A model generated the notes under the pieces. It did no database searches and had not been told where the DNA came from. It saw only the letters and a list, made by a program, of their open reading frames with translations. From Rhodococcus sp. AW25M09 (GTDB lineage Bacteria > Actinomycetota > Actinomycetes > Mycobacteriales > Mycobacteriaceae): 64,000 bases of DNA. The stretch spans positions 1 to 64,000 of the forward strand of contig NZ_CAPS01000106.1 of the NCBI RefSeq assembly GCF_000333955.1, written 5' to 3'. Shown here one piece after another: positions 1 to 8,205 of the stretch. Positions within the stretch are counted from its first letter, which is position 1; each line of letters begins with the position of its first letter. Both the position numbers and the translations under genes were made by a program.

Positions 1-1302
1 CCTCGAGATGGCCGCGCTCCCCGGTGGCCGCAGGCGATGACAATTCGGTAGGCAAAGAACTCGGACGGAAGTGGTTGCGCGACAGGCGATGGCTGCGCCT
101 GCGACCCAGGGCCGTCGTCGCCGCCGCTGTGCTCGGGGACCGCATCGCTCATCGCTTCGCCCACGCGCCCGACGATCTCGTCGACCACCCGGTCCACCAG
201 TCCGTCCAGTGCATCGCCGAGGACGGCCCCGGGGGGCGTTCTCGGTGGCAGGGTCGTTGTCGGTGGCAGGGTCGTTCTCGGGGGCACAGTCGTTGTCGAT
301 GCCGGCGTTGTCGGTGGCAGGGTCGTTTTCGGTGGCAGGGTCGTTTTCGGTGGCAGGGTCGTTCGCCGGCGAGCTCGTCGGTCCGCCGGGTGCCGGTTCC
401 GCTGCGCCCCCTGTTGTCGATGGAGGTGCCCCGGGACCATCGCACGCCGGCCACGGCTCAGCCGCAGTTGCACCGCGTGTGACTGCCCAACTCCGATCGT
501 CGAGCTCCTCGAACGACGGGTCGTGCACATCGCGCAGAACGTCCACGACCAACGCCAGACACTCGCGAACGGCCGTGTCCGTGGAGGTGCAGGCGTCGAT
601 GACGGCGTCGCACGTGCCCCTCACGCGCGGAACGAACTCGGTGTCGATCCAGCTCCGACACCGTTCGGCAACCTCCGCGGCGAACTCGTCCGATACATCT
701 ACCTTGCCCGCCCGCTCCGCAAGATCGGCGAACGCCGACGCCAACCGAGGAAACACCGATTCCCGATCCACCGGAAGGCACTCGATTCCCGACGCCACCA
801 GAATCGCATCGATCTGATCGACGTTCTTACCGTCGACGGTGTCGGTGACGAGGCCCCCGATCAGTTCCGCCTTGTCGGTGACGGCGTCGCGGAGAACGTC
901 GACGGCAGCGCACATCGTCTGATGGGAATCCTCGATCGACACGAGAAACTCTGCCGCCGTCTGCTGTTCGGTCGTGAGGTAGCTCTGCACGGCCTCGCCT
1001 GCTTCGCCGTGCCATCGCATCTGCAGAACTCGGCGCAATTGAACTTGTTCTTCGAGTTGATCACGCAATACCGCCGACATCGCCTCGACCGTGTCGGCAT
1101 CGACAGCGAGCGCATCCAGGTTCAACCCCCGCTGCTCGTCGTACCTCGCGCACACCTGCTCGTACTGCGGGTAACCGCCTCTGCCTGGCACTCGCCCCAA
1201 CAGGGGAAGGAAGCGCTCGAAGTAGAGCAGCCCGATCGCGTTCGCATCGAGAATCTCGTCGATCGGCGAGCCCTGCGGCAGTGACGCGCGTGGAGGCGTC
1301 AT
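1..1302 (-). CDS. T7SS substrate-like protein, apparently frameshifted, 3' end beyond window
   Basis: No named family is recognised. The ATG at 1302 overlaps the stop of the upstream EspC-like gene (ATGA), so the two are translationally coupled. The first ~300 residues are an alpha-helical region with a WXG-like turn (RWHGEAGEA, near residue 98), as in EspA/EspE-type secreted proteins. Next come a Pro/Ala linker, a run of hexapeptide repeats (about residues 313-354) and a helical tail. The frame from 1302 stays open to base 1. However, downstream of a six-G run at 231-236 (C6 on the coding strand) this frame turns Arg/Gly-rich with AT-ending codons. The +1 frame there reads sensibly (GAVLGDALDGLVDRVVDEIV) with GC-ending codons. 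Removing one C restores a single good frame. This is either a sequencing indel or a real frameshift. A role as an ESX-4 substrate or partner is inferred from position only. Confidence 0.6.
   Translation of the reverse strand, partial: MTPPRASLPQGSPIDEILDANAIGLLYFERFLPLLGRVPGRGGYPQYEQVCARYDEQRGLNLDALAVDADTVEAMSAVLRDQLEEQVQLRRVLQMRWHGEAGEAVQSYLTTEQQTAAEFLVSIEDSHQTMCAAVDVLRDAVTDKAELIGGLVTDTVDGKNVDQIDAILVASGIECLPVDRESVFPRLASAFADLAERAGKVDVSDEFAAEVAERCRSWIDTEFVPRVRGTCDAVIDACTSTDTAVRECLALVVDVLRDVHDPSFEELDDRSWAVTRGATAAEPWPACDGPGAPPSTTGGAAEPAPGGPTSSPANDPATENDPATENDPATDNAGIDNDCAPENDPATDNDPATENAPRGRPRRCTGRTGGPGGRRDRRARGRSDERCGPRAQRRRRRPWVAGAAIACRATTSVRVLCLPNCHRLRPPGSAAISR
241..363. repeat. 18-bp imperfect tandem repeat encoding NDPATE/NDPATD
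   Basis: About seven imperfect copies of an 18-bp unit (core ggcagggtcgttttcggt on the plus strand) lie inside the T7SS substrate-like gene. Read on the minus strand they give NDPATE, NDPATD and variants (NAGIDN, DCAPEN). The unit is a multiple of three, so copy-number change would keep the frame. The array ends just before the C6 tract where the frame appears to break. Confidence 0.85.
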
Positions 1303-1604
1303 CGAGGAAACTCGATGGCGTGCGTGGTGGCGTCGTCCTGGCGCTCGTACTCGTTCATCGCCGTGGTGAGTGCGTTGGAGACGTCGTCGACCGAGGACTT
1401 CCACGCGCCTACCGCACGGCACAGCCCCAGGTGGGCCTCGGTGTAGTCAGCGCCGAGGTCACGGTAGTTCCGTCCGGCCCCGGCTGCGCCGAAGCCCGCG
1501 TCGGCCACGGTGTCAGCAGCGCCGCCGACGGCATCGGCCGATGCCGCCAACGCATCGGCCACTCCGCGAACGCGGACCACGTCCACCCAGAATCCGTCGC
1601 TCAT
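1299..1604 (-). CDS. EspC-type ESX secretion-associated protein
   Basis: This is a 101-residue, almost wholly alpha-helical protein that starts MSDGFWVDVVRVRG and contains a YxxLGADYTEAH segment. Size and composition match the EspC/Rv3865-like family of type VII secretion targets (PF10824-like), which form helical hairpins and travel with a partner protein. The ATG at 1604 is preceded by GGCGGGGA as ribosome-binding site. The stop overlaps the start of the next, larger gene, the usual pairing of a small and a large Esp-like substrate. It lies about 4 kb from the ESX-4 WXG100 pair, so export by that machine is a reasonable inference. The family assignment rests on pattern, not on a profile search. 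Confidence 0.7.
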   Translation of the reverse strand: MSDGFWVDVVRVRGVADALAASADAVGGAADTVADAGFGAAGAGRNYRDLGADYTEAHLGLCRAVGAWKSSVDDVSNALTTAMNEYERQDDATTHAIEFPR

Positions 1605-1756
1605 ACATCCCCGCCTCGCCCTCGATGTGCCCCTTTCTCACTATGACGTGCGCCGACGCACATCGGTTCCCCAGGGAGCGGTAACGTCCCGATGTGAAAT
1701 GTCAGTAACACGTACCTGAAGTGGCTGCACCAGCCACTCACCGATCGAGGAGTCCC

Positions 1757-2797
1757 ATGCACATCGGAACGATGCTGAACTACAGCGGTGGTTTCAACGA
1801 GACCGTTGCCGAGGTCACCGAGCTCGAGAAGGCCGGTCTCGACATCATCTTCGTGCCCGAGGCCTACTCGTTCGACGCCGTCAGCCAACTCGGATTCCTC
1901 GCGGCCAAGACGAGCACGATCAAGATCGCGTCGGGCATCTTCCAGATCTACACCAGGACACCGTCACTGACCGCCATGACCGCGGCGGGTCTCGACTACG
2001 TCTCGGACGGCCGCTTCGTACTGGGCCTCGGCGCATCGGGACCGCAGGTCGTCGAAGGCTTCCACGGCGTCAAGTACGACGCACCCATCGCCAGAACCCG
2101 CGAGGTCATCGAGATCTGCCGCCAGGTCTGGCGTCGTGAAAAAGTGCAATATCAAGGCAAGCACTATCAGATTCCGTTGCCGGCCGACAAGGGCACGGGG
2201 CTGGGCAAACCACTCAAACTGATCAATCACCCTGTACGCGATCGCATTCCGGTGGTGATCGCCGCTCTCGGCCCCAAGAATGTCGAGCTCACCGCAGAGA
2301 TCGCCGAGGGCTGGCAACCCATCTTCTACTTCCCCGAGAAAGCAGCCGACGTCTGGGGCGAATCGCTTGCGGCAGGCAAGGCCAAGCGCGATCCTGCGCT
2401 GGGCGAACTCCAGGTGTTCGCCAGCCCCACGCTGGCCATCGGCGAGGACGCCGAAAAGTACCTGCCCTGGGTCAAGCCACACCTGGCGCTCTACATCGGC
2501 GGCATGGGAGCCAAGGGCAAAAACTTCTACAACTCCCTCGCTCAGCGTTATGGCTACGAGGCCGAGGCCGAGAAGATCCAGGACCTGTACCTGGCCGGCA
2601 AGAAGGAAGAAGCAGCGGCAGCCGTTCCCGACGAGCTCGCTCGATCGGTCAACCTCATCGGCCCGGAAAGCTACGTGAAGGAGCGGGTCGCGGCCTTCGC
2701 CGAAGCGGGTGTCACCACACTCAACGTCGCGCCGCTGGCCGAGAACACCGCAGGCCGTGTCGCGCAGTTGACCGCACTGCGCGAACTCACCGCCTGA
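1757..2797 (+). CDS. LLM-class (F420- or flavin-dependent) oxidoreductase
   Basis: The 346-residue protein is a luciferase-like TIM-barrel oxidoreductase. It opens MHIGTMLNYSGGFNETVAEV, followed by a barrel core (IIFVPEAYSFDAVSQLGFLA, KIASGIFQIYTRTP, FVLGLGASGPQVVEGFHG) typical of actinobacterial F420-dependent members such as Rv3520c. I chose the ATG at 1757 because a GAGGAG motif sits 5 bases upstream; a longer in-frame start at 1721 has no such site. It is convergent with glmM, with only 4 bases between the stops. A short hairpin (stem agtggct/agccact, 1720-1738) lies just before the ribosome-binding site. The substrate cannot be told from sequence, and F420 rather than FMN is inferred from the closest remembered relatives. 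Confidence 0.85.
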   Translation: MHIGTMLNYSGGFNETVAEVTELEKAGLDIIFVPEAYSFDAVSQLGFLAAKTSTIKIASGIFQIYTRTPSLTAMTAAGLDYVSDGRFVLGLGASGPQVVEGFHGVKYDAPIARTREVIEICRQVWRREKVQYQGKHYQIPLPADKGTGLGKPLKLINHPVRDRIPVVIAALGPKNVELTAEIAEGWQPIFYFPEKAADVWGESLAAGKAKRDPALGELQVFASPTLAIGEDAEKYLPWVKPHLALYIGGMGAKGKNFYNSLAQRYGYEAEAEKIQDLYLAGKKEEAAAAVPDELARSVNLIGPESYVKERVAAFAEAGVTTLNVAPLAENTAGRVAQLTALRELTA

Positions 2798-2801
2798 GAT
2801 A

Positions 2802-4157
2802 TCAGACCGACGCGACTCGGCCCGCCAGCTCCTCGGCGAGCCGGGTCGCGACGTCCAGTTTCGAAGCCTCGACCATCACTCGCACCAACTGTTCGGTACC
2901 GCTGGGACGCAACAGGACTCGACCGGATTCGCCGAGTTCGCGCTCGGCCACGGCCACCGCCTCCGATACGGACCGGGCCGACGCCACAGCCGCCTTGTCC
3001 GAGACGCGCACGTTGATCAACACCTGCGGCAAAGTCCGCATGACCGACGCGAGATCCGCGAGGGTGCGCCCGGTCTGCGCCATCCGTTCCATCAGTCGCA
3101 GCGCGGTCGCGATCCCGTCGCCTGTTGTGCCGACCGCGGGAAGCACCACGTGTCCGCTCTGCTCGCCGCCGAGTGCGAATCCCCCACGGCGTAGTTCCTC
3201 GAGAACATACCGGTCTCCGACTGCCGTGGTGCGCAACGCAATTCGCGCCTCGCGCATCGCGATGTGCAGACCGAGGTTGCTCATGACCGTGGCGACCAAC
3301 GTGTTGTCGGTCAACTGATCCGCATCGCGCATCGCAATGGCCAGTACCGCCATGATCGCGTCACCGTCCACCACCGTTCCCGAAGCGTCGACGGCAAGGC
3401 ATCGATCGGCATCTCCGTCGTGGGCGATACCGAGATCGGCACCGTGCTGCAGGACGGCCTTCTGCAACCCTTCGAGGTGCGTCGAACCGCACCCGTCGTT
3501 GATGTTGACGCCGTCGGGCTCTGCATTGATCGCCACGACCGTTGCACCGGCGCGTCGGTAGATGTCGGGTCCGACGACCGAGGCGGCACCGTGCGAGCAG
3601 TCCACCACGACGGTCACGCCGTCGAGCCGATGGGACACCGATGCAGCGAGATGCTCGGTGTACCGGGCGGCTGCGTCTCCCGCGAGTTCGATACGACCGA
3701 TGGCGGCACCGGTGGCGTCCGGCGAAAATGAATGGTTCCGGGAACGACCGTCGACATCGAGGGCTGCTTCGATGCCGTCTTCCACGTCGTCGTCGAGCTT
3801 GTGGCCGCCCGCTGCGAATATCTTGATTCCGTTGTCGGGCATCGCATTATGAGATGCGGAGATCATCACACCGAGAGCCGCGCCGTATTCGGCGGTGAGG
3901 TACGCAACCGCAGGGGTGGGGAGTACCCCGACGTCGATCACGTCGACACCGGATGCGGTGAGTCCGGCCGACACCGCTGCGCTGAGCATCGCTCCGCTGA
4001 TGCGCGGATCCCGGCCGACCACTGCCACGCACTTGCCTGCGTCGGGGTTCGGTGCCAACACGGTGGCTGCGGCCCGCGCGATCTTCAACGCCAGTTCTGC
4101 GGTCAGGACCCCGCCTGCGAGTCCACGAACTCCGTCGGTGCCGAACAGTCGCGCCAT
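2802..4157 (-). CDS. glmM: Phosphoglucosamine mutase
   Basis: GlmM converts glucosamine-6-phosphate to glucosamine-1-phosphate, a cytoplasmic step towards UDP-GlcNAc and peptidoglycan. The 451-residue length is normal for bacterial GlmM. Visible signatures are FGTDGVRG at the N-terminus, the phosphoserine loop MISASHN with catalytic Ser102, the metal-binding loop DGDADRC, the sugar-binding GGEQSGH and the phosphate-binding [12 protein letters not shown] near the C-terminus. The ATG at 4157 has a strong GAAGGAG site. It follows rpsI-rplM in the same direction, as in mycobacteria, but a strong hairpin lies in the 107-base gap, so it may be only partly co-transcribed with them. Confidence 0.97.
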   Translation of the reverse strand: MARLFGTDGVRGLAGGVLTAELALKIARAAATVLAPNPDAGKCVAVVGRDPRISGAMLSAAVSAGLTASGVDVIDVGVLPTPAVAYLTAEYGAALGVMISASHNAMPDNGIKIFAAGGHKLDDDVEDGIEAALDVDGRSRNHSFSPDATGAAIGRIELAGDAAARYTEHLAASVSHRLDGVTVVVDCSHGAASVVGPDIYRRAGATVVAINAEPDGVNINDGCGSTHLEGLQKAVLQHGADLGIAHDGDADRCLAVDASGTVVDGDAIMAVLAIAMRDADQLTDNTLVATVMSNLGLHIAMREARIALRTTAVGDRYVLEELRRGGFALGGEQSGHVVLPAVGTTGDGIATALRLMERMAQTGRTLADLASVMRTLPQVLINVRVSDKAAVASARSVSEAVAVAERELGESGRVLLRPSGTEQLVRVMVEASKLDVATRLAEELAGRVASV

Positions 4158-4200
4158 GAACCAAGAACTCCTTCGAGCGGAGAGAATGTGGTGGGAAATG

Positions 4201-4245
4201 CCTCGAGGGCAGGCGTCCGATACTGCTGGATGCCTGCCCTCGAGG
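4201..4245 (-). terminator. Hairpin between rpsI and glmM
   Basis: The arms 4201-4214 and 4232-4245 are perfectly complementary over 14 bp (cctcgagggcaggc with its reverse complement), with a 17-base loop. It lies 20 bases after the rpsI stop on the minus strand. Only a short U-poor tail follows (CATTTCCC), so it may be a GC-type terminator or an attenuator that lowers glmM transcription relative to the ribosomal genes. Confidence 0.65.
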
Positions 4246-4264
4246 ATGAAGCGGGTAAGACGCG

Positions 4265-4792
4265 TCAGCGCTTGGAGTACTGCGACGCCTTACGGGCCTT
4301 CTTCAGGCCGTACTTCTTGCGCTCGACTGCACGAGCGTCACGCGTGAGGTAGCCTGCGGCCTTGAGCGCCGGACGATCATCGGGCGTGAGCTCGATCAGG
4401 GCACGCGAGATGGCCAGACGCAATGCGCCTGCCTGTCCCGACGGTCCGCCACCGTGCAGCAGCGCGACGATGTCGAAGGACTCCGCGCGGTCGACGAGCA
4501 CGAGAGGAGCCTTGATCAGCTGCTGGTGCACCTTGTTCGGGAAGTAATCCTCGATGGTACGACCGTTGAGCTTGAATCCGCCGGCACCCGAGGACAGCCG
4601 AACACGAGCGACAGCTTCCTTACGGCGACCGACGGTCATGATCGGGCGGTCGAACACGATCGGGGCCGGAGCGGCAGCTGCAGCCTCGATATCCGAGGCG
4701 ACCTCGGGATCTTCGACTGCCACGAACTCGTCGGCGGCGATCTCTTCGATGTTCTCCTGCGACGTCACGTCATTTCCTTCCGGCGCCGTCAC
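4265..4792 (-). CDS. rpsI: 30S ribosomal protein S9
   Basis: S9 of the small subunit reaches the P-site tRNA with its C-terminal tail, seen here as the basic ending [12 protein letters not shown]. The 175-residue protein has a long acidic, Ala/Pro-rich N-terminal extension (about 45 residues, [20 protein letters not shown]) before the conserved core starting near [14 protein letters not shown], as in other Corynebacteriales. Its ATG overlaps the rplM stop (ATGA), the conserved rplM-rpsI pair. Confidence 0.98.
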   Translation of the reverse strand: MTAPEGNDVTSQENIEEIAADEFVAVEDPEVASDIEAAAAAPAPIVFDRPIMTVGRRKEAVARVRLSSGAGGFKLNGRTIEDYFPNKVHQQLIKAPLVLVDRAESFDIVALLHGGGPSGQAGALRLAISRALIELTPDDRPALKAAGYLTRDARAVERKKYGLKKARKASQYSKR

Positions 4793-5232
4793 TGGGACAC
4801 CTGCTTGATCTCGAACGGAACGGGCTGCTGAGCGGCATGCGGGTGGTTCGGTCCCGCGTAGACCTTCAGCTTGCCCGCGATAGCATTACCCAGCTTGTTC
4901 TTGGGGATCATGCCGACCACGGCCTTCTCCACCAGACGATCGGGGTTGTTCTCGAGCACCTGACGGGTCGAGCGCGACTTCAGACCGCCCGGATGGCCGG
5001 AGTGGTGGTGGTGGAACTTGCCGTCGAGCTTGTTGCCGCTGATGGCGACCTTCTCGGCGTTGATGATGACGACGAAGTCGCCACCGTCGACGTTGGGTGC
5101 GTAGGTGGGCTTGTGCTTACCGCGGAGCAGAGTCGCGGCCTGGACGGCGAGGCGTCCGAGCACGACGTCCGTGGCGTCGATCACATGCCACGTCCGGGTG
5201 GTGTCCCCGGCCTTCGGGGCGTAAGTAGACAC
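4789..5232 (-). CDS. rplM: 50S ribosomal protein L13
   Basis: L13 is an early 50S assembly protein. The 147 residues show the family hallmarks: [35 protein letters not shown] and the GMIPKNKLG segment. The start is GTG at 5232, preceded by AGGAA eight bases upstream. It is the first gene of the rplM-rpsI operon, reading from a promoter about 130 bases upstream. Confidence 0.98.
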   Translation of the reverse strand: MSTYAPKAGDTTRTWHVIDATDVVLGRLAVQAATLLRGKHKPTYAPNVDGGDFVVIINAEKVAISGNKLDGKFHHHHSGHPGGLKSRSTRQVLENNPDRLVEKAVVGMIPKNKLGNAIAGKLKVYAGPNHPHAAQQPVPFEIKQVSQ

Positions 5233-5364
5233 AGAAAATTCCTGTCTTCATGATGTCGCTGCTGGCCAAGACGAGTGGATGCCCTCGGCGGCCAGTTGAG
5301 ACCCGAGGACAAGAGCTCGATACGCGTGAAGAATGCGCGGCGAGCCCATACACGCCAACGGGGA

Positions 5365-5393
5365 ACGATACCGGGAGTGGACGCGCAGGTCAA
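5365..5393 (-). promoter_or_regulatory. Likely housekeeping promoter of rplM-rpsI
   Basis: On the minus strand TTGACC (5393-5388) and TATCGT (5370-5365) are separated by exactly 17 bases, close to the vegetative consensus. The predicted transcript begins near 5358, giving a leader of about 125 bases before the rplM GTG. It sits just downstream of the DksA-like gene stop. Confidence 0.55.
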
Positions 5394-5398
5394 AACGC

Positions 5399-5776
5399 TC
5401 AGCGGAGGCGGACGCACTGCACACACCGCCGGGCGGCAGGCAGAGCCTCGAGCCTCATCGCCGGGATGTCCCTGCCACACCGCTCGCAGAAACCGTACGT
5501 CCCGGCGGCGAGCCGCGAATCGGCCGCGTCGAGCTCTCGGATCTCGGACTCGGTGTCGTCGATCAGTGCCGCGATCTTCGCTCGCTCGAACGCGATCGTC
5601 GATCCTTCGGGATCGTGCTCGTCGTCGTCGGTGGTCCACCGCGATCCCTCGATCACCGAGGCCAGTTCGTCCCGAAGGGACTCGAGTCGGTGCACGGAAC
5701 GAGACCGCTCCGCCCCGAGTGCTGCTTCGAAATCCATCATCGCACCAGTAGACACCGCACCGAACTCGGATTCCAT
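5399..5776 (-). CDS. DksA/TraR-type C4 zinc-finger protein
   Basis: The 125-residue protein has a helical coiled region followed by a C-terminal four-Cys zinc finger (FCERCGRDIP ... RRCVQCVRLR), the pattern of DksA/TraR proteins that bind the secondary channel of RNA polymerase. In DksA two Asp at the coiled-coil tip are critical; here the tip region around DDDEHDPEG is acidic but cannot be aligned with confidence. The start is uncertain: ATG at 5776, or the MM pair at 5740/5737 (MDFEAALGAERSRS), and neither has a clear ribosome-binding site. It lies between the WXG100 genes and rplM, a slot empty in M. tuberculosis. A terminator separates it from the esx genes. Confidence 0.75.
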   Translation of the reverse strand: MESEFGAVSTGAMMDFEAALGAERSRSVHRLESLRDELASVIEGSRWTTDDDEHDPEGSTIAFERAKIAALIDDTESEIRELDAADSRLAAGTYGFCERCGRDIPAMRLEALPAARRCVQCVRLR

Positions 5777-5783
5777 GGAACGG

Positions 5784-5820
5784 CAGGTGCCCCGACCGAG
5801 TTACTCGGCCGGGGCACCTG
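5784..5820 (-). terminator. Terminator after the WXG100 pair
   Basis: A 17-bp stem (5784-5800 with 5804-5820, one G-T type mismatch) closes a 3-base loop, 26 bases beyond the esxT-like stop on the minus strand. The strength and position suggest that it ends the esxU-esxT transcript before the DksA-like gene. Confidence 0.7.
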
Positions 5821-5846
5821 GATCGACTGGACGCCGAAGAAGAAGG

Positions 5847-6128
5847 TCAGCGAGCCATCCGCGCCTTGTTGGCCATTTCGACACCGTGCATCGTCTCGCC
5901 ACCGGTGCGGGCGGCCGCGACGAGGCTCGACAGGATCAGGTTCAGCTCGTCGGATGCAGAATTCCACTGACGCTGAAGCTCGTAGTAGGACGTCATCGCG
6001 TCACCCTCCCACGATTCGTAGAGCCGTTTCGCGGTGCTGTCCACGTCCGCGAGAAGGTCCTTGGTCACGTTCGCCTGCTTGTTCATTGCCTCGGTCAACG
6101 CCGCAATCTGCGCGAAGTCGTATTTCAT
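5847..6128 (-). CDS. esxT: WXG100 family protein (EsxT-like)
   Basis: This is a 93-residue helical-hairpin protein with the central W-x-G turn YESWEGDA (residues 38-45), the mark of ESX substrates that are exported as heterodimers. A YxxxL-type element (YYELQRQ) follows. The ATG at 6128 is preceded by CTAGGAGA. It is the second gene of a tandem WXG100 pair next to the ESX-4 machinery and just upstream of rplM, exactly where esxT (Rv3444c) lies in M. tuberculosis; the symbol rests on that synteny. The partner is most likely the gene 65 bases upstream. Confidence 0.85.
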   Translation of the reverse strand: MKYDFAQIAALTEAMNKQANVTKDLLADVDSTAKRLYESWEGDAMTSYYELQRQWNSASDELNLILSSLVAAARTGGETMHGVEMANKARMAR

Positions 6129-6193
6129 GTCGGATCGGTCTCCTAGGTCGGGCTCGGTCGTGTGGTCTGTCGGATGGTCACCGGATGTGAGGT

Positions 6194-6559
6194 CTACTTG
6201 AAGGAAGACAGTCCGGAGTTCAGCGATCCGGCCACCTGGTTGACGGCCGACACGTTGTCGTCGTCCGCGTCCGAGTAACCGTGGCCGTTGGTCTTGATGT
6301 CCGCGGAGATCTGCTCCAGCGCACTGCGCATCTTCTGAGCGCTGGTGTCCCATTGCGCCATGACGTCCTGAAACGATTTGCCCGCCTTGCCGACCCAGGC
6401 CTGGGCGGTCTGCTCGACGATGGAGCGAACCGCTGAATTGGAGGCATTGATCGATACACTCAGGCCTTCGATCGTGGCTCCGGCGGCCACGAGCTCCTGC
6501 GGTGTGACTGTGACGCCGTTGGACGAACCCGTAGATTCCGGTCCCCCTGGATATCCCAC
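6194..6559 (-). CDS. esxU: WXG100 family protein (EsxU-like)
   Basis: This is the first of the tandem WXG100 pair. I start it at GTG 6559, because AAGGAG lies 5 bases upstream; the more distal ATG at 6604 has no site. The 121-residue product begins GYPGGPESTG and has a disordered Ser/Gly-rich head of about 20 residues. Two helices follow, joined by the W-x-G turn AWVGKAGKSF. The C-terminal half carries an acidic SDADDDNVSAVNQVAG tail. The position matches esxU (Rv3445c). It is expected to dimerise with the esxT-like product and be exported through the EccB-EccC-EccD-EccE complex. Confidence 0.85.
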   Translation of the reverse strand: MGYPGGPESTGSSNGVTVTPQELVAAGATIEGLSVSINASNSAVRSIVEQTAQAWVGKAGKSFQDVMAQWDTSAQKMRSALEQISADIKTNGHGYSDADDDNVSAVNQVAGSLNSGLSSFK

Positions 6560-6717
6560 TTCGACTCCTTGTTTCGTTGTTCGATTCACGCGTACCCGCG
6601 GCACACGTGCTGCTCGACCGAGAGGCCCTGGTCGGCCAGCTCACTCCCCTACATCTCCTTGGACGCAGCAACCCCTCGGTTCGGTTCCGGCTGCCCCCGA
6701 AAAAACTGTGGCCGATT

Positions 6718-8205
6718 TCATGACGCCGGGACGATCTCGAGCGTCTGTGTGGCCTGTCCGCATTCGGCGTCGATCACGGCCGAGTCGTACCCCTCGAACT
6801 GGCAACCGATGCTGACCTGAAGATCGGACTCGACGAAGACGCGCCAGAGCACAGTGGAGTCGTCCGCGGGTGTCTCTGTGTAGGCGATCCCGATGCGACC
6901 ACCGAAATCCGTTGCGTCTTCGAGAGATCCGATCGTGGAATCCGGACCGCGCGCATCGACCGCCACCCGGAGATCGGCGGCCACTTGTGCCTGCGTCGAA
7001 CCCGGAGTCAGGTCCGCCACGGTCACCACGATGCGCCGCTCGGGCGGTGTCGGCGGAATCAACACCATGCGGTCGGCGTCGTCCGACCTCGACCAGGTTT
7101 CCGGCAGACGCAGCGAGGCGCGCCCGGCAACGAATGTCGCCGTCTCGACCGGCGGGGCCGGGTCGCTCGACGCAGGCGGTGGTGGTGGTTCGATGGCGGG
7201 CGACGACGTCACGCCCGGTTCCGCGATCGGCGAAAAAGGCTGCACTGCTGCGGCATCGACAGTCTCGGGTGTTGTGGACGCGAAATACATTGCTGCACAT
7301 AATGATACGGCTGCCACCGCCGCGCCGGCCGCAAGTGCGAGTCGACGAGAGGGCCGGCCCTGTCGCCGCCGCGTCGGCGATGCGGTGACGTCGTCGAGCC
7401 ACGCTGCCGATCGCGTCGTAGCGGCACGAACTGCCGGCACCGGGTCGACATCCGCACCGGCCCGCCGGTACAGCGCCCTGGCAATATCGAGGCCGGTCAG
7501 CCAACGCGTGCTGCGGTGAGCGTCGGAGTCGAGTCCACTGCGCTCCGCGAGGGGATCGAGTCCACCGGTCGACGGTGCCACGACGAACACCTCGTCAGGG
7601 CAGCGCGAGACCGATGAACGTAGGTAATCTCCAACCGCTCGACTCCATGCATCATCGTCACCGACACCGAAAGAGACGATGACGCCGGTGTCTCCGCCGT
7701 AGGCCCCCGACGGGTCGACGACGAGCACGGAGGTGTCGAGAGCACCCACTTCGACGACAACCGCGGCGGACGGCGCACGTTCACCCGACGACGCCACAGC
7801 GGCGTCGGCCGTCTCCACCAGAACCACCTCGTTCGCCGAGTCCGCGAACACGGCACGAACCGTACTCGAGCGATCCTCGCCCCAGATCGATGGATATGCG
7901 ATCTCGAGTACGTCGAGTCTGTCGTGTACCCCGGCACCCTGCAGGGCCGACCACACGATCCCGAGCAGCACATCCCCCCGGTCCCATACCGAGCTGCCCA
8001 CGGCAATCGACGGGTCGTCGATACACAGCAGGGGCGGTACCTCCCCTCCGACGTCGGTTCGGCCGAAGACCAGACGGCCACCCTCGACCGTGGCGAAGGC
8101 CGACCCGACGCTCTCTTTCGGCCTTTCGAGCGCGCCGCCCGTGGCGACGACGGAAATCTCGGTGTATCCCAGATGCACTGCGGCATAACGCCACGACTCG
8201 GTCAA
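6718..8205 (-). CDS. Type VII secretion-associated protein, Rv3446c family
   Basis: About 495 residues. The N-terminal half is an actin-like/hydrolase-type fold of unknown activity (HLGYTEISVVATGG, LLCIDDPSIAVGSSVWDRGD, VFVVAPSTGGLDPLAER). A single membrane segment follows (LALAAGAAVAAVSLCAAMYF), then a Pro-rich linker. The outer C-terminal domain ends with the SIGCQFEGYDSAVIDAECGQA motif, whose two Cys could form a disulphide. This architecture and the place between eccC and the esx pair match Rv3446c of ESX-4. The upstream limit is uncertain: TTG at 8205 overlaps the eccC stop (TTGA), and a GTG at 8178 is the alternative; neither has a strong ribosome-binding site. The role in ESX-4 is not known. 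Confidence 0.8.
   Translation of the reverse strand: MTESWRYAAVHLGYTEISVVATGGALERPKESVGSAFATVEGGRLVFGRTDVGGEVPPLLCIDDPSIAVGSSVWDRGDVLLGIVWSALQGAGVHDRLDVLEIAYPSIWGEDRSSTVRAVFADSANEVVLVETADAAVASSGERAPSAAVVVEVGALDTSVLVVDPSGAYGGDTGVIVSFGVGDDDAWSRAVGDYLRSSVSRCPDEVFVVAPSTGGLDPLAERSGLDSDAHRSTRWLTGLDIARALYRRAGADVDPVPAVRAATTRSAAWLDDVTASPTRRRQGRPSRRLALAAGAAVAAVSLCAAMYFASTTPETVDAAAVQPFSPIAEPGVTSSPAIEPPPPPASSDPAPPVETATFVAGRASLRLPETWSRSDDADRMVLIPPTPPERRIVVTVADLTPGSTQAQVAADLRVAVDARGPDSTIGSLEDATDFGGRIGIAYTETPADDSTVLWRVFVESDLQVSIGCQFEGYDSAVIDAECGQATQTLEIVPAS

Noticed and set aside
1-226. Original-frame C-terminus of the large ESX-associated protein downstream of the G6 tract.
   Set aside because: Codon third positions are AT-biased and the product is Arg/Gly-rich, whereas the +1 frame is protein-like.
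241-363. Repeat array considered as a CRISPR.
   Set aside because: The units are 18 bp, directly adjacent, without unique spacers, and in frame with a protein.
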